A DNA stretch of 64,000 nucleotides from Ambrosia x helenae (GCA_030844895.1 CM061228.1:53247081-53311080); one strand, 5' to 3'; counted from the first letter of the stretch, positions 11,945 through 23,551 are shown. Made by a program: numbers and translations. Notes: a model not told the origin generated them from the letters alone.

Positions 11945-11956
11945 GCTCTGATACCA
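11945..11956 (-). other. Gypsy-1 primer binding site
   Basis: Reads TGGTATCAGAGC on the minus strand, complementary to the 3' end of initiator tRNA-Met, three bases inside the 5' LTR. Confidence 0.9.
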
Positions 11957-11959
11957 ATC

Positions 11960-12445
11960 TGTCACACCCTCAAATTTCCATGTGCGGAGTTTTACCGCGA
12001 GGCGCATGACAAACCAGGATCCAAGTAAACGGTCACAATAAACGACACTATATGATATGAAAACAACGTAAGTTACCCATTTAAGTTTTCAGTTCCAACA
12101 CAGCGGAAGCAAAATATCTTATTACAACTCAAAATGAAATTTAAAGTCTGAAATATTTATCAAAACATGCTTATGATTCCTAGACGCCATGAGACTCCGT
12201 GAGACTCTGTGCTCCTATCGATAGCTGCTACCTTAGCGACCTGAGACAAACATGCTAAAACGTTTCATGAACTTTTGAAAGACTATCATGATACTACCGA
12301 CCGATGACAACTCTTGTTAAACGTTTGAACTCCATAATGAACCTCCCAAACAAACTATCGCCCACCGCGATTAACGAACTGCCATTCCATGGCTAACGAA
12401 CTGCTATATCGTAGCTAACGAACTACCACATAGTGGCTAACAAAC
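11960..12445 (-). repeat. Gypsy-1 5' LTR, truncated
   Basis: Begins TGTCACACCC beside the primer site and matches 7051 onward for 486 of 2511 bp. It stops inside the mini-hairpin array, where Sirevirus ORF3 resumes. The promoter part of this LTR is gone. Confidence 0.85.
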
Positions 12446-12446
12446 T

Positions 12447-13255
12447 AAAAGCATCACAACAAAGTATTTAAAGGAAGAGCATTGGGTTGGAAGTACTTTC
12501 CGCAGCTAAAATGTATTGGAGTGAAGTGGGAAAAGGGAATTCTGTACTTTTATAGATTTCATGACATCAAAACACTACCATACTGGGCTATGAGAGATGT
12601 TTGTAGACACACATTGTCTGGTGCTTCTGTGAACAATGATGTTGTTGGATGGTTTGCAAACAAGATGAGTTGGGAAAGCAGAACGAAATGGAAGTTATTT
12701 AGACCTCAATATCTGAAACGTATTGTACACAAAGAGGTTGATCCCAAGACTGGACTGAATAAGGTGACGTTGAAATACAAACCTCTTGTGGTGATGAAGA
12801 GAATACCATTGATGCCAATACATCAGAATTTCAGCAAAGACTATAACTTTTGTTACTATGATTGGAAGACGGCTGAAGCTGTAATTGTGGTACGTGATAA
12901 AGATCCGAAGTTGATGTGCAAGAAGATTAGAGTATTTGATCCGATGTGGTTAATCAATTGCTTTGCTGAAGAAATCAACATGCTATATTTCAATCCTATT
13001 CATTTTGAAGTTCATGATGTAGAACAAGCGATGAAGTTCTACAGAGTTGTTTGTTTTTGTTTCGCTTGGGATGTCAATGCTGGTTGTAACTATATTAAGT
13101 TGCTCGGAAAGTATGTGAAGGTTAGAGAAATTACAAAAGAAAGTTCACACAAACGTCAACTTGAACCAGAAATGAGTGCAAAGCAAAAGAAGATTTTGAA
13201 GATCAAGTTGATGAACAAGACGCTAGAATATCAAGAACAACAATCCAAGCAATAG
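12447..13255 (+). pseudogene. Sirevirus ORF3, 3' part (C-terminal domain)
   Basis: Open from about 12449 to the TAG at 13253 and ends 2 bp before the polypurine tract, so it is the natural C-terminus of ORF3. It codes about 268 residues rich in aromatic and basic residues (KYFPQLKCIGVKW, DWKTAEAVIVVRD, KIRVFDPMWLINCF), closing with a basic coil. The matching part of copy 4 lies beyond the window. It looks like a compact globular domain; I recognise no known fold and see no hydrophobic membrane anchor. Confidence 0.65.
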
Positions 13256-13257
13256 CC

Positions 13258-13268
13258 AAGGGGGAGTT
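13258..13268 (+). other. Sirevirus copy 1 polypurine tract
   Basis: AAGGGGGAGTT immediately before the TGTTGATAC start of the 3' LTR and just after the ORF3 stop. Confidence 0.8.
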
Positions 13269-13754
13269 TGTTGATACATTAGTGTGGCTAGCGCTTTGGA
13301 TTCTATAATAAACGGCGTCTAATAATGAAGATTGGTAGATTTTGAAGGCCATTCGACCCATCGTAGGGTCGAATGAGATTTAAGAAGGTCGAACAAAGTT
13401 TTAATAGGTTTGTTTTGTTTGTTCGACCCATGAAGAGGTCGAACGAGGCCATTAGACTATTGCAGAGGTTGAATGTGCAGTCTATAAATAGGTTAAGTTT
13501 GTTTTGCAAGTAATGAAGTTGTGTCATTTGGTGTGTGAAAATGTGTGTTCTCTGAAAGTGTCTAGAACCTTCTATGTTAGGTTTTTCATTGTAATCAAAG
13601 GTCTTTAAAGTTAAAACAACACTTGATTATTAATGAAATGATTATTGAAATGGATCTGTACGTGTTCTGATTGTTTGATTATCATATTGCATGTGATTTA
13701 GGGTTTCCGCACCTAAATTGCTCTACTTGGGTGATAAATTCATTGATTTCTAAC
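13269..13754 (+). repeat. Sirevirus copy 1 3' LTR
   Basis: Starts TGTTGATAC. It shares with the copy 2-4 LTRs the hairpin cluster, a TATA box at 13483-13490 and the GGGTTTCCGCACCTA block near 13700. It lacks only the last few bases, where gypsy-2 LTR sequence begins. Perfect hairpins are at 13350-13375 (10-bp stem CATTCGACCC/GGGTCGAATG) and 13421-13444 (8-bp stem GTTCGACC/GGTCGAAC). Confidence 0.8.
13483..13490 (+). promoter_or_regulatory. Sirevirus copy 1 LTR TATA box
   Basis: TATAAATA, about 7 bp after a degenerate hairpin at 13450-13475. Confidence 0.65.
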
Positions 13755-15004
13755 AAAACGATCCTTTACATCGTGGAATTCCTACTACCGGAAACCTACC
13801 ACGAATAGCCTATAAATGTTTAATGATCAATTTGTCTAATAACTCCAAGTTGTCATAAACTTGACTTTGAATGTTTCTAAAATTTGAAGTTTGACAGAGT
13901 CACACAAGACTCGACATCTCGTTGATGACCTGGTACATCAGTTTATCAAGGATATACAATCCATACACAGGTAATGCAAGTAAAATACTTAGTTTATACT
14001 AAAGATTTACAATTTTCCATCTTGGGTCGAATGAGACTATTTCCAGTCTCATTCGTACCCTTTGTCTATGCGAATGGCGCCAATGTAGAGTCATTCACAT
14101 CAACAGAATGAGCATCTGGTAAGAATGAGTCAGTTTGGCTCGAATGGGTATAGACTCCCCTCATTCGCACCTTTGACCGTGCGAATGGGAAGCCTTTTGT
14201 ACCTGCTTAGCTATTAAGATATTTTGACTAACATAAACCCTACAAACCCAATTGACAACTTCACGAAACAAAACCAAATACTACAGTCACACTCATTCGC
14301 ACCTTTAGTCATGAATTTGTCTGTTTTGCATACCAAATCACATATTACCCAAAAGGGCAAATTACGGAGATGTCACATCAATTGCATGAGAAATTTACCC
14401 AAAATGGAAAGTATTGAAACAACACCATTTCTAGATTATTAAGCATAGATTAACTCACCTAAATGAATTCCTAATCATATCATCATCATCATGTTCATGT
14501 TACAACCCTAGATTTATCACATAACCCCCCAAAAATGGGTAAAAGTCCGCAAAATAACAATAAACCACTCATAAGACACCTAATCATGCTCCTAAACAGT
14601 CCACAGTCATCTCAACAGCATCCTAATATCATTCAATCAACATATAACACATAAACCCCAAATATATGGTCACTAACATCATTTAAACTTAGGTTCTTAT
14701 GAAGAAATTCACTGTTTAGGTCTAGATCTAGTTTAGAAAGATGTTAGAAAGGTTTTTATTTAAGAAAACACATTGGCATCAGATATGGACACTAAGGATT
14801 AATCAAAATACATACAAATGTGATGAAAAAGGGTTTAGATGATTAACACACCTTGAATCTTCTCTGATATTATTATAGAACTTATTTTAGCTTTAGTATC
14901 CAAGAAATGAGAGCAAAAACTCGTTTCTATAAGTTTGGGTTTGAGAGAGAGCACTTGGGGGCGAGTTAGGGTTGTGAAATGATGAGAATGAGGCAAAGAG
15001 ACTC

Positions 15005-15036
<32 letters not shown>

Positions 15037-15360
15037 TTACACTCTGTTCCCATTCGCACACTAAACGGCGAATGAGTTTATCACCATGCGAATGAGAATT
15101 CAAACTCCTCATTATCACCTACGATCCCAAAGTAGCATTGTAATATACATTAACATATCAAGTCATGTAAGCATGTATTCACAAGTTGTTAATTGATTCT
15201 AGAACATGTAATACTTGATAAGTTACACCAATTATGCAATTTCACCAACAATGGGACTCAAGACTTGTGTGTACACGTGTGTTTCCCTAATGATTTCCCC
15301 GAATCATTGAACTGTGGACATTATGCAAGTATAAACCAACTCTCGACTTAACTAACCCAC
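13755..15360 (-). repeat. Gypsy-2 3' LTR remnant
   Basis: Matches the right LTR from 24366 on (shared GTGGAATTC, then CTACCGGAAACCTACCA). It lacks about 0.8 kb at its start and its terminal bases, where CACTA-like DNA begins at 15361. It contains TTCG/CGAA hairpins (14030-14190 and 15050-15100) and a (TA)n tract at about 15003-15040 that serves as the minus-strand TATA region. Confidence 0.7.
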
Positions 15361-15872
15361 ACTACTAGAAAAAACACATTTCTTAACAAGCATTATGTAT
15401 CATGAAAGGGTGCTTATTACACATAAAAGAAATTCATTATAGGCATGGTCATATAATTAATATGACATGCAAGCGCGTGTCATCTTTTAATGACACATTT
15501 ATGACACTCGTTTTTTACACACATTTATGACACAAGCTTATGAAAATCATTTTGCGTGTCATGCTTTTTTTACCTAAAAAAATTATGCATAATTACTAAT
15601 TACCATGGATTTATATTTATATTTATAATAATAAATTCAATATATTTCATAATAAAATGCATATATATACCAAAAACCTATTGCAATATAATAATTTGTC
15701 AAATTCAACCACAAATATTTATTGTTTACAAAAATATCATGCCAATACATTGATTAAGACTTAAAAATACGATTCACTTGAAAATGAAGGTTGCAACATT
15801 GAAAATGAAGGTCGCAGCATAACTTCGCCGAATGAGCGGCTGCTGCGAAAAAAAGTACAAAATAATACTGAC

Positions 15873-15942
15873 CTTCACCATTCCAGTTCCATTGTAACAA
15901 ACAAGTGGCTGGATATCCTCAACATCGGCCATTTTATATAAA
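15873..15942 (-). pseudogene. Captured actin first coding exon
   Basis: On the minus strand an acceptor GTGTTACAG is followed by a short leader, ATG at 15932 and 20 codons reading MADVEDIQPLVCYNGTGMVK, then the donor GTCAGT. Plant actins begin almost identically, with Asp in place of this Tyr, and have an intron exactly after residue 20 (family knowledge). The next actin exon is not found downstream, so this is an isolated exon with both splice sites kept, consistent with capture by a transposon. The D-to-Y change hits a conserved nucleotide-pocket residue. Confidence 0.85.
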
Positions 15943-16089
15943 CTGTAACACAATAAAGAAATAGACGTTGAGCAAAACTTTACAACCTAAGCTTGTAAAC
16001 TACTAATATAGCAAAACCAACATAATCCCAATAGTGGGTACAAAAGAAATTGACTACAATAACATAAGTGCTAAACTATCAGATATACT

Positions 16090-16127
16090 TACCTCAAACT
16101 GAGCAACCGCTGGCCACTCTGAAGTCA
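16090..16127 (-). other. Exon-like segment, unrecognised
   Basis: On the minus strand CCTATTAG precedes and GTAAGTAT follows a 37-nt open segment (LTSEWPAVAQFE in one frame). It lies upstream of the actin exon on the same strand. Identity unknown. Confidence 0.3.
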
Positions 16128-17179
16128 AACTAATAGGCAATGAAAATTGAACAAAAATAGATAAATAATTAAACGCCTAATACTGGAAGACCATAGACTA
16201 CACTACTCAAAGAAATTGAATAAGTATATGTAGCACAGAGAGCTAAACTTGAATCTAAACTAATAACACTAATGGTAAGCCACATATTGAATCAATAATG
16301 CTACATATTTTCATTCTCAGATTGTACTTATACAACCTATGCCAAATGAATTTGATCAATATTGGTAAGTGGTACATATTTTCATCCTCAAACATGTCTT
16401 TACGGTTTTAGTCTTTGTGATAAACTCATCATACTATAAAATGACCATAGTATATAAGTGAACCTTATTAGGCGTGATTTACCAAATGTGAAGTTGATTC
16501 CCAATTTTTTGTTAGTTTTTTTTGCAGAATTTTGTTTAATACATATTGTATATTCAAAGAAAGCAAAAAAACTCAAACATGAAGCATGGTTGATTAATTT
16601 CAAAAAAAGTAACAAAATACATTCATGGTTATCAAAACATACTATAGAAATTTGATCGAAGACCTTATAAGCATGCCTAAAATAATCAAAACAAATGCAA
16701 GGGGTCAATCTATGAATAACACACAGACATTCAATCCATAAAAAAATAGTTAAATCAGAACATTAACCGCAAAGACAACAAAAGCGTGACACCATAAACG
16801 TTGAATCATCCGATTACTCGGAGGCAATTACCTCCCTGAACCTTGCTGATCTGATTCTACAACTGTGAATCACCACAATTTTGAAAAATTGAAAGAAAAA
16901 AGAGATAGATAATACGTTGATCAAAACGAAGACAAACCACAAATGTAAGAGCAAACCGTCGGTAGTCGATTCCCTTTTCCGGCAACGAAGGACATCGCTA
17001 TTTGACTTCAGCATAGTAAAAGAAGATCTAGGAAAATTTAGCAAATGAACAAAGTTACACTAACAATCCAGAATATACAACCCATAAAGTATAACCAACT
17101 TACAAATTAATACTATATAAATAATCTATTTAAATCAAACCAAAAGATATAATCAGGCAAGAACAGAAGTGATTATACC

Positions 17180-17255
17180 GAGCAATATCAAGGGAAACTT
17201 TCATTCTTTGATGCCAGGTATGAGCTCTTCCATGAGATGGTCCTAAACTCCTAAT
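17180..17255 (-). pseudogene. Possible receptor-kinase exon fragment
   Basis: The minus strand between an acceptor-like ATTAG (about 17256) and a donor-like GTATAATC (about 17180) reads SLGPSHGRAHTWHQRMKVSL and then DIAR. The WxxRMKxxLDIAR pattern resembles the helix before the catalytic loop of plant receptor-like kinases. It is short, so identity is tentative. Confidence 0.3.
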
Positions 17256-17299
17256 CCTTGAGTTTACCTAACTAATCCACTTCATTCTGCAAACAATAC

Positions 17300-18690
17300 C
17301 AATAATAATCAACACACATAATGTTAGGCACAATCGTATATAATTGTATAAAAAGTTATGCCATACCAATTTTGCTACATGATTTATGGGGTACAACATT
17401 GTTTACGTCCTTGTAGTGTAGTTGGTCATATTTGGCATCATAGTAAGGCGGTTGTATTATATGTGTAACAAAGTGTGCCAAAATGCATATTGGTGGTCAT
17501 AGGCAGTTAGTTTCCCATCAGACCCTGTGGGAAACCATGGAACGTAACTAAGTTTCGTGCAATCTATCTCATCTAGTATTTGCATAAATATTGGATGGAT
17601 CCTAATAGTGACAAACTCAGATCCAAAGAGAAGAAAAAGAAGTAGTTTCTAAGAAATCCTAGAACTCTTGTATAACCCATTCCAAACCCATTTCCGCTTT
17701 TTTTTTATTATCTAAACTGACTAACCTGTTCCACCTGTTCTAAGCCCATATTGACCTGTGAACATCTTTCCGTGTTTCTAAAATGACCCAGTTGGACCCA
17801 TTAATTGTTAGAATGAAGCCTAAATAGACCTATTATTATAAACAATGCTAAAACATATCCTAATTCAGTTTACAATTAATAATTAAAATGCATATGCACA
17901 AATTTTGTGTTCACTTTACCATTTAGATGCCGAAACAAAACTATACCAGTTTGTACACACAGCTAAACAAAAAGAATAACTATGCTTACTACAAAATCAT
18001 GTGCAAATTATAATTCCTACAAAGTAAGGTTTCAAAGACATTATTTACACATCTTCTGCTCAGAATTATGAAATGTAATTTCATTGATTCCTTTGTTTAA
18101 ACTAACTTCTGAAGTTTGACATGTGATTAAATTCATCAACGCAAAATTTAAAAACATTATAATCAAAAGCAAGACAACTAAAAAATTGACCTTTTTTTGT
18201 AAACTTAAAAAATAACATGAAATCTCTTCAAAACTTAACAACATTATTCTCTACATATACTTGTTTACTTTCTTGATCCTAAAATAGCCAAGACTCTACC
18301 TTTTTATAAACTTAAGCATCTATACAGTTACAACAACGTCAACCGCTTCAAGAAGCCATTAATAAACAATGACCCATTTAAGTAGACAATAAAGAAAGAT
18401 CAAAAGACCTTAAGAACAAGCTCATTTTCACCAAGTTGAATAGTGTACTTCTTTCTCACTTGATGGTTTTTAGATATGTCTGTAACATATTATAATAATA
18501 TTATTAGGATAATATTGGTTACTAAATCTGTAATAATAATAATAATATTATTATTAAAAGATATGAAGATGGTGAGTTACCATTTTGGGTTTTCCTAAGA
18601 TCATTGGCTTTGCTCTCCAAATATTTCTATAACTCTCGCATTGCAGACGATGATGAGGGTTTTGGATGAAGGAGTCTAAACACAAGAAGC
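17300..18690. other. AT-rich filler without recognised features
   Basis: No frame, repeat family or gene recognised, apart from an AT palindromic stretch at 18490-18560. Presumed interior of the CACTA-like insert. Confidence 0.3.
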
Positions 18691-18697
18691 CAGCACA

Positions 18698-19069
18698 CAC
18701 TACAAGAAATGTAGGTCTTTACCCACATATAGTATGTGTGGGAAAAAAAGGCTATAATGTGTTGGGTTTTGCGTTAACCTACACATAAATTAAGTGTAAT
18801 GATGTGTAGACTCAAGACTGTGGAAATAGATCATTAACCACACATAAATTATGTGTAGGTATACAGCAAGCTATACCTACACATATATATGTAGCTAAAA
18901 GTATGTTATATGTGTGGTTAAAAGTATATGACATGGAACCTGATGTGGCATATGACGTGGAACCTGACGTGGCCTGTGACGTGGTAGCTGACATGGTATA
19001 TGACATGGCATCTGACGTGGCACATGACAAGGCATCTAACATGGCAACTTAATGGCACTATGATTATGA
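18698..19069. mobile_element. Second CACTA-like terminus with subterminal repeats
   Basis: Begins CACTACAAGAAATGTAGG, then has repeated CCACACAT/ACCTACACATA motifs in both orientations and a 12-bp minisatellite. Gypsy-2 reverse transcriptase sequence starts at about 19070 with no opposite CACTA end, so only one end of an element remains. Confidence 0.5.
18929..19048. repeat. 12-bp minisatellite, 10 units
   Basis: Ten contiguous 12-bp units of consensus TGACRTGGNANC without any length variation. The core TGACGTGG is an ACGT-type bZIP site; it may equally be a CACTA transposase-binding repeat. Confidence 0.8.
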
Positions 19070-20481
19070 CACACTTCATTTGGCATCTTTGGTGCTTCCC
19101 GGTCTTTAATGGCTTCTATCATGGCTGGATCAACATGAATTCCCAGTTCATTAACCACATGACCAAAGAATTGGACTTCGCACAACTAGAAGTCACATTT
19201 AGAGAACTTCGCACAACCAGAAGTCACATAAATTAGGTGTTCCTCATGGTCCACCCTGCTCTTGGAATAGATCAGAATGTCATCAATAAAAACAATGCAA
19301 ACTTATCAAGATAAGGCTTGCAAAAATAGATCATCAAATCCATAAATACTGCTCAAGAATTGGTGAGAACGAAGGGCATGACCAAGAACTCAAAATGGTC
19401 ATAAAGGGTTCGAAAGCCACTCTTCAGAATGTCGACTTCATGTACACTAAGTTGGCGGTAACCGGACCTCAAATCAATATTCGAATAATAACTGGATCAA
19501 TGAAGCTGGTCAAATAGATCATCAATGCGAGGAAGAGGATAGCGATTCTTGATAGTCACCTTGTTAATCTCACGGTAGTCAATGCACATGCGAAGGCTTC
19601 CATCTTTCTTCTTGACAAACAGAATAGGGGCTCCCCATGGGGACGAACTAGGTTGAATGAAGCCTTTCTCCAATAACTCATGAAATTGGTTGGATAATTC
19701 CTGCATTTCAGGGGGCACAAGACGATAAGGGGATCGAGCGATGGGAGCTGCACCAAGTGCAAGATCAATACGAAACTCAACTTGATGTTGACGCGGAAGA
19801 CCAGGTAAATATCCAGGAAATACATTAGAAAATCACGTAAAATGAGAATGTCTTCAATCTTCTTCTCTTCAGCAAATGATACCGAAACAAGCGCCAGAAT
19901 AGCGATATACGCTTTCTGAAGATACTTGTAGGCCTTCATACAAGAAATAATGCTCAAAGGAATGCCAACTTTCTCACCATACACAGATAAATTCTCGCCA
20001 TCATGAAGTGGAAGTCGAACGATCTTATCAAAACAAACGATCTTGGACCGATACAAAGATAACCAGTCCATACCCACCACGACATCAAAACTACCCAAAT
20101 CAACCGGCATCGGCGCCATTATCAAATAAAACCAAAGCATAGCGATCGTTAAAAAGAAACATACTGGTAATTGTGTCTGGATCTTGTCAGGATTCTCCCG
20201 AACCATTGACAAAGGCACGCACATTCCTGCCGCCACCCCCGTTGTTCCCATTACCGTTCCCGTTCTTCCCACCATCACCCTGTTTCAACTTTGGATAATC
20301 ACACCTGAAATGCCCAGCTTACCACAATTATAGCATCCTTGTTAAGTTGGGGAGCTGCTAGAGGAGCTGACTTGTCACCAAGCTTGACTCTACAATTCTG
20401 TACCTCAAGTCCGGCCTTGCCACAACGCTGACACTGAAACTTGCGGCATTGACCGGTATGATGATAGTTACACTTGACATA
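19070..20481 (-). pseudogene. Gypsy-2 protease and reverse transcriptase, broken
   Basis: Minus-strand translation gives, in order, a knuckle-like CQRCGKAGLEVQNC (about 20400), the linker GSFDVVVGMDWLS and KIVCFDKIVRLPL between protease and reverse transcriptase (20100-20000), the start of reverse transcriptase with SSSPWGAPILFVKKKDGSLR, MCIDYREINK and NRYPLPRIDDLFDQL (19718-19497), and its C-terminal end with QFFGHVV and IHVDPA (about 19110). Frameshifts occur near 19790 and 19490, and the catalytic aspartate-pair region is not readable. RNase H and integrase are absent. It would copy element RNA into DNA if intact. Confidence 0.8.
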
Positions 20482-20856
20482 TGTAACATCCCATTCTAAA
20501 ATAAACAAATTAAATATTTGATGCTTGTATTTTAAATATTATTAAATGAGTAGATAGCGGGTAAAATGACTAATTTAAATGAAAGGCATTTGAACGAACA
20601 CTCGTTGTCGAGTATCCTTTAAAAGATATAATATATCTAGACGAGTCATGGCTAGTATATGAGATCTAGAGGAGTATTTTGTGTTATAGGAGACTATATA
20701 GTAATAATAATATATATTATTTGAATCCTATTCCATTTTTAATGAAACTTAGATTGACACGTAGATAAAAATTAGCTCATCTTAGCAGTATATTCGGAAT
20801 TTACTAAGACGTTACAGGTTAAAAGTTATAAGAGAAAAACGAGCTACGCAACTTAA

Positions 20857-20860
<4 letters not shown>

Positions 20861-20941
<81 letters not shown>
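20861..20941. repeat. (AAT)n microsatellite
   Basis: About 27 uninterrupted trinucleotide units. Reading frames through it (poly-Leu, poly-Ile) are not genes. Confidence 0.95.
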
Positions 20942-20943
<2 letters not shown>

Positions 20944-21035
20944 GATGATAAACATCCTACGTGCATTTGTGTAAATGCATAGGATTGTGATATAGATAAC
21001 TTCAAAAACAAACTTGGTGGCCAAGATTTGTGCAG

Positions 21036-21045
21036 TATAAAAGGC
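21036..21045 (+). promoter_or_regulatory. TATA box of the solo LTR
   Basis: CAGTATAAAAGGCGACC, a good plant TATA context, about 550 bp into the LTR-like insert. Confidence 0.5.
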
Positions 21046-21999
21046 GACCACTGGTAAAGTTTTATTTCACTCTCACACACTTGAAAGAGCCAATTGGAGC
21101 TACCTATTGGAGCCAATTAGAGCTACCTACCGGTATGTTAGCCTACCTACATTACGTTTATTCGACGATATCTGATCGAGTGAATGTCAATACTACAGTC
21201 CTGCACTGAATAAGAGCGAAACGGTCCTGACACTGAATAACAGTTGGACCCGAGTATCGATAGTCTATCTCGTGATGTCCGTATTAAATACAATGAGATT
21301 TGCTAACATATTAGGTTTTTTGCTAGCTAGAAAACCACACTTACACCAAGAACCTCTTTTAAGGTGAGTTCATTCACGTTTTCCATGTGTGTGGGCTAAA
21401 TGTTTTTGACATTTCTAGTAGGAGTTTTAAACCTTTTAAACCTACTACAATGTGATAATATAAATTGTTTAAAAATGTTTTGGTAAAGGTTTTAGATACA
21501 TTACAGGGATTAAGTTGCATGCTAAATTGCGAATTAATTACCACCAGTATGTGGGGTTCTGTGCACATTAATTTATACTTTGGTATATCACGACACGTCA
21601 TTTTGGGTTGAGCAATTCCCTAAAATGGTACGACCATAGCCATAGATCCGGTCTAGTGGCAAGTACAGTGGGGGTAATAGTAATTAAAGCTAAGTGTGAA
21701 AACCCTCAATACTGTAATGTAAATCTGTCATTTTTAAAGGAATGTTCCCACCAGCTTTTCTGCTAATCAAATCTTTTTAAAACATGTTTATGTAAATCTT
21801 TTGTACATTAGAGGGTTGGACCCTCCGTTTTATCAATAAAATAATGGTCTTGAAGACTTTTCCTAACTTCGATCCTGATGAAATTTTTACGCTGCAAAAT
21901 AAATATATAAACACCGATACCACTGCTCGCGATCGCAGTGTCCCTACCGGGGGTGTGGATTAGGGGCCGCGAAAACGCACTTCAGATAATTCCTAGCTT

Positions 22000-22961
22000 A
22001 AGAACTCGATCTCTGCCCTGATTGAGCCACGAAAGAAGAAATGGAAGTTTCAAACTTCATATGCTGCTGATGAGGTTGGGTGGGAGTGAAGTTTTTGCCA
22101 GAGTTGTCCCACTTCCTCTTGTTGTGAGGAGTTTTTAGAGCAGCACCCCTGGGAGGCAAAACACCCTCCTCAACTTTTGATTTGTCAACTTGTGAGCCAA
22201 GCGAATAGTCTCCTGAAGAGTAGTGGAATCAGAAGCAGTAATCAAACCACAAACCTCGGGCACCAAACCCACAATGTAATGCTCAATCCTCCTAAACATC
22301 TGTGTAACCAAAACCAGGACACATGACAACTAGCTCATGATGCATGGTGGTGTACTCCTTAATCTTTGAACCCACCATCTTAAGATTTCAAAATTGGTGT
22401 TTCAACTTTTGCTTCTCGTCCCGAGGGCAATACTCATTTCTTAGACGAAGAATGAATTAATCCCATAGCATAGAATTGGCTTCACCCAAGCTAAGTGTCT
22501 GAGTAGTGAAGTTCCACTGAGTCAAAGTTGGACCTTCAAGAGTACCGGAGCAAATTTCATGCGAGGAGCCACTGGACAGTTACACATTGCAAACACAAAT
22601 TCAACCTTCTTAGTACCACTGAAAGTATGGGGCTTACAATCCATGAAAGCCTTGAAAGGGCACACAGTCTGAACATGAGGAGGTGGCCGAGGTGGTTGTT
22701 GGTTGCTAGCATTCCCTGAACAACAGCAACACTGGTTAACCATAACGAATAAAATACCAGAAAAATTGGTAAGAGTAGTAGTAATCAAATTGCCACCCCG
22801 TGCTGAGCGGCCTGGAAAGCAACAAGAGCAATAGACACTTGCTCCTGAATGAGGTTGTTCAGCTCTGCCTGGGTCATATTAATGTTTCCATGACCCCCAC
22901 CGCGACCACCGTCGCGTCCACCAGTACGTCCTCCACGTCTTCCTCCACAAGCTCCCAACAT
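22000..22961 (-). pseudogene. Gypsy-2 gag, degraded
   Basis: ATG at 22961 on the minus strand starts a Gly/Arg-rich N-terminus (MLGACGGRRGGRTGG) followed by MTQAELNNLI, as in gypsy-1. Later fragments in shifting frames match gypsy-1 gag: FKAFMDCKPHTFSGT, then FAMCNCPVAPRMKFA, RRIEHYIVGLVPEV and IRLAHKLTNQK. It is cut by the solo LTR at its C-terminal part. Several frameshifts mean no protein can be made. Confidence 0.8.
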
Positions 22962-23536
22962 CCTCAGATATCACACGAAAGAGGGATTAGAGTCATCACT
23001 AGTAATAGATCACCAAAAATCATGCCAAAAGAAAGAACACATCCCAACCACACAAATATATATCAATTAAAAATCATCTAGTTGGAATATCCAAACTTGC
23101 GGAATAAAGGAACACTACATGTCCATCTATCCTAGAGTGTGATACAAAAGGATCCTCAGAGTGAATAGTCACTCAGAGAGGTGTATGGTGACTAGTACAA
23201 TACAAGATGGCGTGTATGAGCGTGTGTGTCCATTGGAGTATAGAAGGGAAATGTTCAAATCTTGAACATATTTCTAGAATAAGCCAGTAACCACTGTTAT
23301 GCACAATCAATAAGATAGCATCTTCATCTTCAAAACCCAAGAAGGAGAATAGACAGAAATAGAAATACAAACGGATAGAATGGATGATGCAACATGTAAA
23401 TGATGATGATATTGACACCTCTGCAATGTTAGTAAATTCCTACTTATTTACGACTCATAATTGTGTGACCCTCTAATGTGTGAGACTCGGCTATAGACCA
23501 GACTATACATGCAGTCCTAGTTCACTATAACCATTG
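22962..23536 (-). other. Gypsy-2 untranslated leader
   Basis: Non-coding segment between primer site and gag, colinear with the gypsy-1 leader (shared ACTATAACCATTGGCTCTG end). No other feature seen. Confidence 0.6.
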
Positions 23537-23548
23537 GCTCTGATACCA
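23537..23548 (-). other. Gypsy-2 primer binding site
   Basis: TGGTATCAGAGC on the minus strand, three bases inside the LTR that starts at 23552. Confidence 0.9.
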
Positions 23549-23551
23549 ATC

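Larger units (their letters stand above)
7051..12445 (-). mobile_element. Gypsy-1: gag-only Ty3/gypsy element
   Basis: Inserted in ORF3 of Sirevirus copy 1. Read on the minus strand: a truncated 5' LTR (12445-11960), primer site, leader, gag, polypurine tract and a full 3' LTR (9561-7051). No protease, integrase, reverse transcriptase or RNase H is present: after the gag tail the sequence goes straight to the 3' end. It is therefore a deletion derivative that would depend on enzymes from another element. The 5' LTR lost its outer 2 kb together with flanking ORF3, so no target duplication can be read. Confidence 0.85.
1..13754 (+). mobile_element. Sirevirus copy 1 (Ty1/copia), heavily broken
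   Basis: Left-truncated by the window edge. The parts seen in order are the second half of gag (1-1776), the start of pol (1798-2009), a CACTA-like insert, part of the pol-ORF3 spacer (from about 4335), ORF3 split by gypsy-1, a polypurine tract and a 3' LTR. Most of pol is missing, so a deletion accompanies the insertions. That the gag part and the ORF3 part belong to one element is inferred from matching order, strand and family; no direct sequence link survives. Confidence 0.7.
15361..18697. mobile_element. CACTA-like insert carrying captured gene fragments
   Basis: The gypsy-2 LTR is interrupted by CACTACTAGAAAAAACAC, a CACTA-type terminus, followed by subterminal repeats of ATGACAC and GTGTCAT (15460-15565). 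Inside are minus-strand exon-like pieces with splice sites, including an actin first coding exon. No transposase frame was recognised and the right terminus was not found; the limit given is the next CACTA-like terminus at 18698. Confidence 0.45.
20482..21990 (+). mobile_element. Probable solo LTR in gypsy-2 gag
   Basis: Gypsy-2 coding sequence breaks at TGTAACATCCC (20482) and gag resumes at about 22000. The 1.5-kb insert has no coding sequence but does have a TATA box (21037) and a (AAT)n tract, which suits a solo LTR left after recombination. The right end and target duplication could not be fixed. Confidence 0.5.

Noticed and set aside
17400..17420. CTTGTAGTG as a possible right CACTA terminus
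   Set aside because: Only nine bases match and no subterminal repeats precede it.
19000..19236. Plus-strand frame with HLTWH repeats
   Set aside because: Created by the 12-bp minisatellite and antisense gypsy sequence.
20812..21116. Minus-strand frames rich in Leu or Ile
   Set aside because: They are translations of the (AAT)n microsatellite.
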